This document shows positions 22,601 to 34,214 of a stretch of 64,000 nucleotides of DNA, one piece after another. Origin of the DNA: Cheiracanthium punctorium (Eukaryota; Arthropoda; Arachnida; Araneae; Cheiracanthiidae); NCBI GenBank assembly GCA_038373885.1, contig JAWZYV010013019.1, forward strand, positions 992,001 to 1,056,000, in the 5' to 3' direction. The translations under genes were made by a program, and so were the position numbers. Under the pieces are notes generated by a model. That model ran no database searches. It saw nothing but the letters and a program-made list of their open reading frames with translations, and was not told where the DNA came from. Numbering within the stretch: the first letter of the stretch is position 1; each line of letters begins with the position of its first letter.

Positions 22601-23476
22601 TGGTCCAGTAATAAGTTTTAAAGCGCGCGCCAAAGAAATGAATATGCAATTTCGAACTTAGAACAATATCTTTATTCGTCAAAGTAATCTCCATTATTTT
22701 CCAGCACCTTCCGCCATAGGTCAGGTACTGCGCGGATGCCAAAAGGGTTCATCTTTTGATGCGATGAAGTCATCTATAGATTTATTCCGTCCACTGTGGG
22801 AAGTGTACAAAAGACAATGCATTGTTCATCGACCGAAATAGATGATAGTCCGAAGGGGCTATGTCGGGGCTATACGCCGGGTGTTCCAAAACTTCCCAGC
22901 CAGACTTTACTAGCGCGTCCATGACTGGTTTTTGCAACAAAAGGCCTTTCATTGTCATGGAGCAAATTGACTGGCAAAACCTTTGCCAGTAAATGGACGT
23001 TTACGATCGATTGCTTGCTTCAATCGCAGCGATTGCTGTTTATAGCTTTCAGCAGTTACACTTTCATGGGGCTCCAGTAGTTTGTAGTACATTACACCCT
23101 TCATATCCCACCCGACAGTGCAAGGCTTCCTGTTACAAAACCGGTCAAGGACACGTTACTAAAGTTTAGCTGGGAAGTTTCGGAACACCCTGCGTATAGC
23201 CCTGACATAGCCCCTTCGGAGTATCATCTATTTCGATCGATGAACAATGCCTTGTCTTTTGTACACTTCCCCACAGTGGACGAAGCACGAGAATCTATTG
23301 AAGACTCCATCGCATCAAAAGATGAATCCTTCTACGCTGCTGGTATTCGTGCACTACCTGACCGATGGCGGAAGGTGCTGGAAATTAATGGAGGTTGACG
23401 AATAAAGATATTATTATAAGTTCTAAATTGCATATTCACTTCTTTGACAGGCGCTTTAAAACTTATTACAAGACCA
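22601..23476 (-). pseudogene. Inverted-duplicated mariner remnant
   Basis: From about 23130 down to 22640 the minus strand encodes a broken mariner transposase: a WDMKGVMYYKLLEP block (around the second catalytic Asp), ESVTAESYKQQSLRLKQAID, a damaged HDN region, then YSPDIAPSDYHLFRSMNNAL. The plus strand from about 23155 repeats the C-terminal half: YSPDIAPSEYHLFRSMNNAL, then the segment ending ASKDESFYAAGIRALPDRWR. Outer ends are inverted repeats (GTAATAAGTTTTAAAGCG at 22608; complement ending about 23470). The N-terminal half is missing, replaced by an inverted copy of the 3' half. The two arms (about 22601-22915 and 23155-23476) would pair in any read-through transcript. The D,D34D-type signature YSPDLAPSDYHLF is typical of mariner. 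Confidence 0.8.
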
Positions 23477-25749
23477 ATAGGATCTCATGGAATCATGTCA
23501 AATTCACATCATATCGCCAAACAAAAAGTAAATTATGGAGACTTATTTTTGTCGCTAAATTTGACAGTATATTTTAAAAGTCATCTTCAAAATGCTTACC
23601 TTTCAAAGTTATGGATCTTTAAATGTCCATTGTTATCAAATTACGGTAAACGACATATTGAGATGAACTTTTGAGACTTATTTATGCAGCAAAATTTTGA
23701 GATATTTTGCCAAAAGTCACCAAGCATTGCAATTTACTGCTCTTCTTTAAACATGCAAACCTTTTGCGTTGTATTATTAATTGGAAAACAAAGCAACAAA
23801 TCTTTATTATCATTCTTGCGGAAGGTATGCTTGTTGCTTTGATTTTGCCATGCTATTAAGATACAGGACATGTCGAAATAGCGTTCTCCCATAAATGACA
23901 TTTTTTTTTCAACACCCCCAATTTGAAAAAGCAAACATTCTTCTTTCAAATGACAGCTTCTGTTTTGCTGTAGCGGCACGCAGTAAAATGTAAGAGCACC
24001 TTTACTCCATACCCGGATGAACAAATGACTTATCTTTTGAAGCTTCGGGGCAAAAGACTTAACTCATGGCCAACTTAACGGGACTGCTGAAAGTTGTGTA
24101 AATGCATTCACTTTTTGCCACATTACGTACGATATATGGAATAGGAAGTAGCTAATTTCTAATAATTTTGACGATTCGTTCCACGTCGCAGACTTTGTTG
24201 GTTGTTTCAATTTGCATATAAATTTTGACGCGTCAACTACTTAAAAAACATTTTGTAAGATCTTCTTGAAAATACTCCAAATGAGCAGTTTTATCAGCTA
24301 AATTGCTTTGGAAAACTGTTTAATTTATACATTTAGTTGATGCATTGCAGATATCATTTTAATATTATTTTTCAGAACTAGAAAATTGGGTGTAATATTA
24401 GATCAGAAATGTAGAAGACACCGGAGCTCAAGAAACGACATAGTTTTCTGTCTATATTCGTAAGCAATACGTAAATGTAGCGATTTACCATTATAGTACG
24501 CTGCGTCAGCCTGAAGATATAGCGGCACATAATTATGTGTGATTACAGCTATTTACTATATTTTCTGTTTGTAAAGTAAGTATAGTAACTATTTTGAGCG
24601 AATTTGAATCACATTGGAAAAAGCACTTCGGTCCTAATAATTGCATAAAATATGAAATTCTCTGGCCCGTATCACAAATACTTGAAGCAATTTTCCCGTA
24701 AGTTGAGAATTTCAGTGACTCCCTTTAACAGACTAAGCATTATTCATAAAACTTGATATATATATATATATATATATGACAATACTACAAGCATTTTGAC
24801 CCGTAAAATGTTTGCTCTGCTGTCATCTTTTAAAACCTGAATTCGAACATTCGATGTGAAAACCTGGTACAGACAGAAAACCAGACACAATTCAGAAAAG
24901 AAATCAAGCCTAAATGGTGAAAAATGCATTTTTTCGAGTTCTATGGGTTGATAAAAATAAACTTATTGTTTAGTTTTGTCGTTGTAACTTTTTACTTTTA
25001 AAAATTTTTATTTACAAAACACTTTTTGGAAGGAACCAGGCCCTTGGAACCAAATTCTGGCTACACCCTTGTCGCAAACTAACTGGAATGTACAAAGCTG
25101 AATAAATTATGCAGTTGAATTCTAGTTGTTAGCTGTAATTGAAGTAGTTGAAAAAAAGGAACAACATGCTTCTTTAACAGAAAAGCAATGCGACTTAACG
25201 TATGTGTTGTGTAACTCTGTAAGAATGCAACTTAAATGTATGTGTAACTCTTTTTCTATATTATTTTTAATGTTTGCATAGAAATCTTATATTTATTTAC
25301 CAAAAATAAGCGCTTCGTTGATTTGAACTAATAGTGTTGAAAAGCATTAAATCATTTACATAGAATGTATGCTAAGTTAATGGTAATATATATTCTACTA
25401 ATATCATCATATTATAAAATCATATAAAAGTAATAAAGTCATTGCTCTGCAAATCTCAGTAAGCATTTAGAAAAAATAAATAAATACTTATCCTTATACA
25501 TTTATGATTCTTTCCTTGAAGATGTCATAAAACTTCAATGATGAAAATTAGATTTTTCATTCATTTTCTAATGAATCTATGCCATACGCATATAATTTTT
25601 AATTTAGCTTGTTACTAAATAAGATTTGTTTCATGTTACATAGGCATTACTAAATAATTTCATATTGAGCTACACGGTTCAGCGATTTTATTGTATAAGC
25701 TATATAGGCATTAAAAGTATAATATTTTATTCAGCTTTGAAGAATACCT
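23477..25749. other. No gene seen
   Basis: About 2.3 kb of AT-rich DNA with a (TA)n run at about 24757-24777. Open frames at 23395-23674 and 23734-24024 have no domains and no splice context. Confidence 0.45.
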
Positions 25750-26204
25750 CAGAAGTACAAGCAGAAATTAATAATAACAGCATGTGAATAATATATCGGT
25801 TAAAGAAACACAGCATTTAAGCGAACTTGAACTTGTGTTTTTTATGACCGGTTTATGTGGCCTGACATAAATTATACATATTGTATGGATTTCCAAGTTA
25901 AAAAAAAAGATTATAAATAATTTAAGGAAAATCCATAAAGTTTGAGAATATTAGTGACAGCAACTATTTTTATCAGATTATTAGTTTTTTTAAGCAGTTT
26001 AACAGCTATACAAGTAGAAATTAACTATAGCATCATTTGAATAATATATCAGTTAAAGAAACACAGATGTAGCGAACTTGAACTTAAAACTTCTGCTTTT
26101 TATGACCGGTTTATGTGGTCTGACACAAATTATACATATTGTTTGAGAATATTAGTGACAACAACTATTTTTATCAGATCATTAGTTTTTTAAACAGTTT
26201 AACT
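25750..26204. repeat. Direct duplication, about 253-bp unit
   Basis: Unit 1 (25750-26002) and unit 2 (26003-26204) share GAATAATATATCRGTTAAAG, TTTTTATGACCGGTTTATGT, AATTATACATATTG and CAACTATTTTTATCAGAT. Unit 2 lacks 57 bases present in unit 1 (25884-25940). Confidence 0.85.
25884..25940. repeat. 57-bp segment with inverted ends, present in one duplicate only
   Basis: Begins TATGGATTTCC and ends GGAAAATCCATAAAG, an 11-12 bp inverted pair. It is absent from the second copy of the surrounding duplication. It may be a tiny foldback insertion, or a palindrome-mediated deletion in unit 2. Confidence 0.6.
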
Positions 26205-27487
26205 ATTTACAGAGAAATCTGTGCGGAAAGTTCTGTGTTAATGTAATGAGCAAATACACGGATAAAGACATTTGTAAAGCAATCCAAATTGCATGGTAAA
26301 GCATAAAAACAAGCATTACTGAATAAAAAAATAAATAAGTAGCTAAACAAATAAACAAACAAATTTTATTTGTAAAATAATTCAATTTGAAAAGAGAAAG
26401 TTCAACTGACTGAATAGAAAAGGCTTTTTTATTTCAATATTTTCTTTTTTTCTTTATGACTCATCACTTGGTTATATCATGTAATAGTGAATATACAGTA
26501 AAGGCAAAGAGTAATAGGAAAGGTAAAATTATGCACTACGCTTTGATTATGAAATACTTGCTTCCATGAAAATGTTTTTATGTAGCCTTCTCTATAAGTT
26601 CCTTTTTTTGTAACTGCGTGTAAAGAAAACTCTGATTAGATGGCCTTTTAACTTATTTTATTTATTCTTGGTCATTCTAGCATAAAGTAAAACGGATTTT
26701 GTTGATAAGTAACGCATTAGAAATAATCAACGACTTACCCTGGCGGTTAGCAAAAATATGATACATTTGTCGCATTTTTTAACATTTTTTAATGGACATT
26801 GATTTCGATTCTTCAAAAATTCTAACGATAGATAAAGTTACATGCAAACGCTTCACCCTTTTGGTTTATTAACTTACTGTCGAATATTAATACATTACTA
26901 AAAGAGCGTAGACATGATCAAAAACTGTAAATTTTGTAGGTAATGGTTGAGTCTTCAGTGGTTAAATGGTAATAACACACACAGAGAGAAAATTAAAAAT
27001 AGCTAAAAATAAAAAATAGATAATATTTTAAACTTAATTTTCAAAAACTATTAATTATTCATGTCATTTAATACAGCTAAATACCATATACTTGTTTAGT
27101 CACATGTTTTATCCCATTTGCTTTACAGTTCTCCACTAATGATTGAATCATGTATTTAAAAAAAAAATACCTGGGTCTTTCCAAATGTGCATTTTTGTTA
27201 GGGCTGTACTCTTTAGGTGTACCCACAGTTTTGATGAAAAACGTGTTAAGGCGTTACATTTTTTCTGTGTATACGAGGTGGTGTAATCGGCATTAGCAAT
27301 AAATACAAAAAATAAAAAACAGTGAGTATTTACACGGTTGTGAGCAGTCTCTTAATATTAAAAATGCACGAAAATGGTGATGTCTTAGATGTATGTTTTA
27401 AATTGCAATTGCGTTATGAACATAGCTATCACGTTTAATTCTAAGCTGACCAAATAGTCCAGTCATTCGTTTAAATAAAAAGTGTTA
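26205..27487. other. No gene seen
   Basis: AT-rich. A donor-like CCAGG|GTAAGT on the minus strand near 26753 has no convincing upstream exon. Confidence 0.4.
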
Positions 27488-27916
27488 CCTGGAAAGTTTT
27501 CCCGGAGTTTTGAAAAGGGCAACTTTATAGAATTCGATGTGCTCTTTCGGAATTTCAACTTTCCCCCTCGTATCTTTGCCGCTCGCCCCGCCATGTTCGA
27601 AAAATGGCGCCTAAAAGCAGTTTTTTAACAATATCTCCTTTCCTACTCATTTCACGAAAAAAAAAAAACAATTACAAAAAAGAAACTAGGGAAATTTTCC
27701 TACTATTTATGTCATTAGATTTTTTTTTTCGTAAAATCAATAATTTTGGCTCACGAGCGCCGCAAAGTGTAGTTCAGTATGCGTTTTGGCCAAAAAACTC
27801 ATTTCCACACCACCTTGTGAGGAAGAGAAAGCGGCGCGTTTTCTTTCCATTAATTTTTTTTTAAATCGTGGTATCCCCAGTAGGCCTAATCCACGTGCAT
27901 TTAACTAATCCAAAAT

Positions 27917-28130
27917 TTAGCGCATTCTCCTTCGCTTTGCTGTTCTTGATGGACCAGGTGTTGCGAGTTCATTGTCCCTAGTACCGATCGAAATGTCACA
28001 GCCCGAAATTTCTTCCACATCATCCGCGATGGGATTATCAGTTTCACTGCAATCCTCTTCGTTCTCGATTTCATCATACATTTGCTCGAAAATAGTCTCC
28101 AATTCTTCCTCTTCATCGTTACCTTACAAT
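27917..28130 (-). pseudogene. Acidic N-terminal fragment of a transposase-like protein, left arm
   Basis: Minus-strand frame with YDEIENEEDCSETDNPIADD, then VEEISGCDISIGTRDNEL, then PGPSRTAKRRRMR. A strongly acidic leader followed by a PGPS linker and a basic nuclear-localisation-like cluster is common at the start of transposases. No catalytic domain follows; the frame runs out toward the element end. Confidence 0.5.
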
Positions 28131-28400
28131 GGAAATTGCGAGTTTTCACAGGTACCATTGCAATTCGTGGATATAACGGATCACTTTAACCCAGACTTTC
28201 TGATCCACAGGCAAGTCTCTTTCTGCATTTGCAAGAAATAAGTTTTAATAAGCTTTCCGGAGCTGGGGCTCGAGTGTGGTGATAGGAATTAGTCCGCCCT
28301 TGTTCCTTTTCCCACCTCCATTGCTTTGCATTTTGTTCATTCCCATACCACAGAACTATTTAAATCGGAACAACGTGGCACTACGGCGAAATTATGGGTG

Positions 28401-28762
28401 CAATATTCCCGAATGGTTACACTTGTAAAACAATTCATCTAGGCAGAAAGAATGGGCAACTGGAATTTACATCTTGACACTGTCCATAAAATGCTGCCTT
28501 ATTTTCATGTCAGTGGCCACTTCTAATATGCAAAATCTGGCCATTTATATTTGCAAGTTATGCTTGATTTGAAAGAAAGAATGAGAGCTGAAGAATACGA
28601 ACTTTTCACAACTAAAGGATACTTTACAATTAGACGTTCCGACAAATTTTGCTGTGGTACGTGGTCAGATATGACAATTGAACAATCACTGATGAGGACG
28701 ATGAAATGTCCTGGCTTACTTACTCATGGACGAAGGGTCAAGGAAAGCGTGCTTTCCAGTGG
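28401..28762 (+). pseudogene. Decayed fragment of an uncharacterised repeat-associated protein
   Basis: One frame, with two internal stops, reads YSRMVTLVKQFI (stop) AERMGNWNLHLDTVHKMLP, YFHVSGHF (stop) YAKSGHLYLQVMLDLKERM, then FTIRRSDKFCCGTWSDMTIE and QSLMRTMKCPGLLTHGRRVK. I recognise the pattern (aromatic-rich, IRRSDKFW.G.WSD..IEQ.LMR..K, GGLT.GRG) from recurrent uncharacterised proteins in invertebrate genomes, by recall only. It lies in the loop of the palindrome, so it was probably captured or is the residue of a nested element. It cannot be translated as it stands. Confidence 0.5.
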
Positions 28763-28994
28763 ACTTTTTTCCGGCCGTATTCACCAAGAACTGGACACCC
28801 GTGTTAACCTCTTCAGACGTTAAACAGGCATCCAATATTTATCCATTCGACATCTGACCACCGTTTTGGTGGGCTAACTCGAGTGTCAAGTACTTGGTGA
28901 ATACGTCCGTAGGAATGATATTCCTAAAGTCCTAAAGTATATGGTGCACGAATTGCAATGGTACCTGTGATAACTCGCAAGTTACATTACAAGA

Positions 28995-29169
28995 TAGAGA
29001 TGGAGAGGAAGAATCGGAGACTATTTTCGAGCAAACGTATGATGAAATCGAGAACGAAGAGGATTGCGATGAAACTGATAATCCCATCGCGGATGATGTG
29101 GAAGAAATTTCGGGCTGTGACATTTCGATCGGTACTAGGGACAATGAACTCGTACTCGGTTTGGATTAG
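28995..29169 (+). pseudogene. Acidic N-terminal fragment, right arm copy
   Basis: Plus-strand mirror of the left-arm frame: YDEIENEEDCDETDNPIADD, VEEISGCDISIGTRDNELV, then a stop after GLD; the PGPS/basic tail of the left copy is replaced. Differences between arms show the inverted duplication has started to diverge. Confidence 0.5.
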
Positions 29170-29586
29170 TTAAATACACGTGGAATAGGCCAACTGGGGA
29201 TACCACGATTAAAAAAAAATTAATGGAAAGAAAACGCGCCGCTTTCTCTTCCTCACAAGGTGGTGTGGAAATGAGTTTTTTGGCCAAAACGCATACTGAA
29301 CTACACTTTGCGGCGCTCGTGCGCCAAAATTATTGATTTTACGAAAAAAAAATCTAATGACATAAATAGTAGGAAAATTTCCCTAGTTTCTTTTTTTGTA
29401 ATTGTTTTTTTTTTTCGTGAAGTGAGTCGGAAAGGATATATTGTCAAAAAACTGCTTTTAGGCACCATTTTTCGAATATGGCGGCACGAGCGGCAAAGAT
29501 ACGAGGGGACAAAGTTGAAATTCTGAAAGAGCACATCGAAATCTATAAAATTGCCCATTTTCAAAACTCCCGGAAAACTTTCCAGG

Positions 29587-31275
29587 TAAAACTACCAAAA
29601 GACTGGTCTAGAACTCCACTACAAGCTGAAAGGACTTAAGTCATAAACAGCTTTTAAAAAATATTTTTAATGACGCAAATAAAATAAGTACATTAAGAAT
29701 TGCTTTATAATTTGAACCTTTATCAATATGGAACCAATATACATATCCAAAAAACGTCCTTGAAAATCTTCTACATATTTAGTTGATTCCTGAAAAGTTG
29801 CGATTTTGTGCTTTGAATGGTTTTGAAATGACAAATTCTACTTTTAAATCAAGTAACACTTGAAGATTAGCACTACTGGTATTAAAATTCCTTGTGATAC
29901 TATTTTTTGCCTTAATATTTCGCAATCTATGCTCGTACATTTCAAAACAAAAACTGTGCATTGTAAACCATTCCGATTCTTTTGGCAGAAATCTTTCTTT
30001 TTCTACAATGCTTTCAAGGCCACATTAACCGTTATAAGCAAAGTCAATAAAAATGTCACTAATCTATTGTTTTCACTGTCAATGAGTTAGTTTATTGCTC
30101 AAATACTTAGGGAAATAATAATGAAATCGTAGTATTTATGTTGTTTTTTTGTTTTTTTTTTCCTACTGTCATTGGTGGCACGCAACGGTCCAATAAAAAT
30201 ATTTCTTAAAACAAAGATTTAAAATTTTTAAAGGAGTTCTTGCAAGTTTTTTTTTTCAAACTTCACATTAAAAAAGAAGAGACCTATCTTGCAACGGCTT
30301 ATTTTCAAGGCTACCTTTAGTACGCCCGCTCAGTCTCCTGCCCCTTTCGGAAAAAGAAAGAGCTGAGTACTTTTTTTTTTACTGTCTCAAAAGCAGAATG
30401 TGGAAACACAATAGTTTATTTACCTCAAAAAAAAAAAAAAAAGAAAAAAAAAGTCTTAAAAAATACCTCCATGTTTTTCCAGAAAAATGCCTTGTATAGT
30501 TTTCATACATTCCACAAGAAAATGAATTAATCTCATTAAAAAGTAGATCTAAGGTATAGTGAAAGTTTTATTGAATCTGAGAATTTATTTTAGTCAAACG
30601 TTCAGTATTCAGTTAAAAAAGAACCCCTTATGATCTATAGCATTAAGCGCTAATGTAGGCAGTTTTGTCCTATAGTTATTAATAAGAGTTTTAGAAAATT
30701 TAAAATCTTAAATTATAGAAAATTCAGTACGTTTAAAACACTGTCATTTGAATAATAAATCATAATTTATATTTATTCATACAGTATCGTATTTCTGTTT
30801 ATGCTTCGTAAAAAACATGGTCTTCAGCTACATTTTAAACGAGAAATTTAGAAGATGCAATTTATATAACAACTTAGTGGCAAAGATTTTTTTTTGAACT
30901 CTCTCGCACACATTTTTCCCTTTTGTCGATCAATGCGTCAACAAAATCGACATTTCTCCCTTGGCCCTTTCAAGGAATATCTATACAAAATAGGCAGGGT
31001 TCCCTCCCCACTATGTGTTTGTAACAAAAAATCTAATTATAATGATGTCCTCTTACGACACTTTACCATTGAAAAAAAAAAATCTTTTTCCCAATCTTTA
31101 CCGGCCTGGACAGACTGCATTCTACGTTTTCATAGTTTACAAAATAAGATAGTAAAATGCTTATCCTTTCTTGAAAACGACCAATCATCTTTTCAAAATA
31201 CACAACTTTACTTATCTTCGCATTCGGATTCGGATCCAGATTCTCAAATTTGATTTTGTTCTCACCTTGTATATA
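29587..31275. other. No gene seen
   Basis: AT-rich DNA with A- and T-runs. The open frame at 30894-31253 (119 codons, plus) has low-complexity serine/lysine-rich ends and no domain or splice support. Confidence 0.4.
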
Positions 31276-31718
31276 CAGGGTGAATCTAAACTCTTGGACA
31301 AAACTTTATGAGGTGATAGAGCACATAATAAGGAATCAGAATCACATAGCAATGTGGGGTCGGCAACATCGTCTTCATGTAGCTGTTAATAATCTCTTTG
31401 GAAAAAGTGCTGAAACAACAGTGCACTTTCCGACCATTGTTCGTCAGAAACTAATGTATTTTTCTCCGGAAACAGAAGACTAAAATTCATAGTTTAAAAA
31501 TTCTATTTTATTTCACGGATGAAATTTTTGGAGACGAGCCTATTGTTTGTGAAACTTGGTTAAGAAATTAGACGAACACTTCAATACTTTTCACAAAGTG
31601 ATTATTACCGGGTAAGTGAAAACTGCATTTTTGACCCCACATTGCTATGTGATTCTGATTCCTCATTATGTGCCCTATCACCCCTTAAAGTTTTGCCCAA
31701 GAGTTGAGATTCACCCTG
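31276..31718. mobile_element. 443-bp MITE with long TIRs, mariner-like
   Basis: Ends CAGGGTGAATCTAAACTC and its near-complement (CAGGGTGAATCTCAACTC), TA on both sides. The two ends match for about 95 bp with scattered changes (shared TCAGAATCACATAGCAATGT). The short unique centre has no transposase. Confidence 0.85.
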
Positions 31719-32687
31719 TATATTCGTATTTGTATAATTTCAATTTATCCCAATGCAATATTTTACTCATTTTATTAGTTTATCCAAGTTATGATAGCTT
31801 TCCATAATTTGTTTCTTTTTATTTACTTTTTCTTTAATTACAAATCCAAGTTTTTTTCTTAAATGTGTAAAACTTTGAGCTCAACCTTGCTGTAGTTTAA
31901 TAATTCAACAGCGCTGCCTGGGTTTGACTACCTTCACCGCTTTGGAACATATATGATTAATTTTATTACAAAAATTTATAGACATTGTTATTTTTCCTAA
32001 CCAAGGTATTCATAAATAATGTTACAACAAACATTTTTTTATTGAAAAAAAGATATATAACAATTGTAAAAACTATTATCTTCACATTGAAATGTATACT
32101 TGTAACTGCTCAGGCAGCTAAAGCTTGAACTGCAATTTGTAAATAGACAAAAATTTGTTAAACTTCTGTACTTTGAAAGCAAAAGGGGTCTATGACCCGC
32201 AGAGATGTCGGGCTAACAACTAAAGCAGGCTTTAAACCAAATAGGTAGGCCGTTCGTGAAGGTAGTACCCTATAGTATCCCTGTACGTGGTTTCGCCGGA
32301 TAGAAGCTTTACAGCTCGATATTGGCACGCATTGCTGTAAAATCGTTTGAATCGACATCCAGTCCTTGACAGACCTTAGAACTTTGGTCCAGGAAGCAAC
32401 TTAAGAATTCAGGACTATACAGGCTTATTGACTTTTTTTCTTTTCCCAGAAGTCAAGAAAGACCTCGTGATGGAGGGGATGGAGAAAACATCATTTTTTG
32501 TAGAAACATTTGGTAGAAACTCAGACAAGCATGAACAAAAGTTCTCTGATACTCCTTGAAGATACTGCATTCACAGAATGGATGCCCCAGGATCAACTTC
32601 GAGAAATATTTAAGTTCTTTGCTTTGTTCTTTTTTATGTATACTATTATTTTTTATTATTTTTAAAACAAGCCGTGTTTAACTTATT
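31719..32687. other. No gene seen; a GC-richer unclassified patch at 32170-32390
   Basis: 32170-32390 is richer in G and C than its surroundings and contains GGGGTCTATGACCC, a short palindrome like those at LINE or SINE 3' ends, but no second copy exists in this window to prove it is a repeat. The 66-codon minus frame there has no domain. Confidence 0.35.
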
Positions 32688-32704
32688 GGATTTACCACAA
32701 ATGC

Positions 32705-33066
32705 TTTCTTTCTAATGCCCGGGTGAGCGGCCTACTTGAGGCTTGGCCATTACGAGGTCCGTAGATGTTATTCATTTCATTATGGAGGCGTCTATTAGGC
32801 AGACCAGTGTTGCTCCAATGAGGGGTCTCCCAATTTTGAATACATTCTAGATGAGAGACCTAGCACCTAAAATCGGCACCCAGAGATATCGTTCGAACAG
32901 GGATTACACTGGAGCTACGAACAGATTTTACGTGCACCAGCTCTCATCAGCGTACGCGGCCAGCTGAGAGAGGAGTTCACCCTCCCAAGCTCTGGCCAAG
33001 TCGGTGCTGCTTCACTTTCTGTGATCTCACGGAAACGGAGCTTAGTGATTAGGCCACTGAGGGACA
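32705..33066 (-). mobile_element. SINE with 17-bp target duplication
   Basis: Flanked by GGATTTACCACAAATGC (32688-32704) and GGATTTACCACGAATGC (33067-33083), one mismatch in 17. On the minus strand it begins near CTCAGTGGCCTAATCACTAA (box-A-like), continues through GAAGCAGCACCGACTTGG and GCTTGGGAGGGTG, and ends with an AGAAAGAAAG tail. The long target duplication and A-rich tail point to LINE-driven retrotransposition. Related to 15872-16345. Confidence 0.85.
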
Positions 33067-34214
33067 GGATTTACCACGAATGCAACCCTCATAGAAAAAC
33101 AACTACAGAGAAAGAAATAGGAGCTACCAGAAAAATACTTTTATTTTTGACACAATTTATTTTCCATACATATCTAAGTTCACTGTGAATGAAGGAAATA
33201 CGACACTAATTTCTTGCCGCCCAACTTAATATCTTGGAGGAAAAACATTTGAATAAGCGTCAAATAACCGAGGGATGCCGGATTTAAAAGTTGCTGCCGG
33301 GAGGAACGATTATGCAAATGGATATCGGTAAGTAACAATTCGAGAATGCATATTACAAATTTTAATCCTGTTACGATACATCTTATCTAAAGGAGAAATC
33401 AATTATTATAACATTTAATAATCTGGCGATAAAGTGCGGTTTAATGCAGTCTGAATGCTAGAAAAAAAAAAAAAGAGTCTCTACTGATTATCTTTAAAGA
33501 AGCTTTCGCCATGAAAGTGCTTGTAAGTATCCATTAATTCTGCATAAAAGGTTAAAAGGAGAAAACAATAGAACTGAAAAAGACTAAATACTGTGTAAAA
33601 CAGTACATTTCATTTACACCCTCTCAAAAAGTATTCGAGTATAAGAGAAATTTCCTATTTTAGCTTTGCGAATAATTATTGCGCTTTTGAAAAACACACA
33701 ATTCGACATAAACATGGAAATTTATTACACATAGGCTAATTCATATTCTATAATAATCTGATGTGTCCAACACATGACTTCCTTGCACGTCCATTAGATC
33801 AAAAATATTTTCGACGCACTTCCTCTAAATTTATTTGTTTGAAAGAGATAAAATATCAATAATGGTAAGGTTTAGCGATTTCTAGCCAAATATTTCGATA
33901 TCGCCAAGCTGAGTTCAATTTGAAAGATTTCCTTCTGACACTTTATTTGGCGATATTTCACCAAAAGCCGACAAACTTGTGATAGTCAGCGAGATTTTGG
34001 GGATAGCCAAAGTAGTCATTGACCACAGACTTTCAATGAATTGAATGCATCTATACACCTCAATGTATTCAAAGTCATTTGGCTCATCATATAAATAAAT
34101 TCTCAGTCGATTGCTGTCAAAAAAGATATTGAAAACAGTTAGATATTACAATAGTTCTAAATACAAAGTTAAAAAATCTACGGGTTAAAGTTTTAGAGTT
34201 ATACAAAATAGGAA

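Larger units (their letters stand above)
27488..29586. mobile_element. 2.1-kb palindromic DNA transposon relic
   Basis: Ends are CCTGGAAAGTTTTCC (left) and its complement (right) between TA dinucleotides. Arms of about 0.65 kb (27488-28165 and 28945-29586) are near-perfect reverse complements and enclose a loop of about 780 bp. Each arm contains the same outward-directed frame (see separate entries). The terminal layout and TA flanks suggest a Tc1/mariner- or related DDE-type element that duplicated one end in inverted orientation and captured other sequence in the loop. Superfamily assignment is uncertain; the acidic N-terminal protein is also of a style seen in piggyBac-like transposases, but the TTAA target expected for piggyBac is absent. 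Confidence 0.75.

Noticed and set aside
23734..24024. 96-codon minus open frame
   Set aside because: No domain, poor start context, no splice support.
26700..26760. Minus-strand exon ending CCAGG|GTAAGT
   Set aside because: Only the donor is convincing; the upstream sequence is AT-rich and without an acceptor or protein-like composition.
27488..29586. Calling the palindromic element piggyBac outright
   Set aside because: The acidic leader and PGPS/basic tail are suggestive, but the flanks are TA rather than TTAA and no catalytic domain is present.
30894..31253. 119-codon plus-strand open frame
   Set aside because: No domain, AT-driven composition, no splice sites; consistent with chance.
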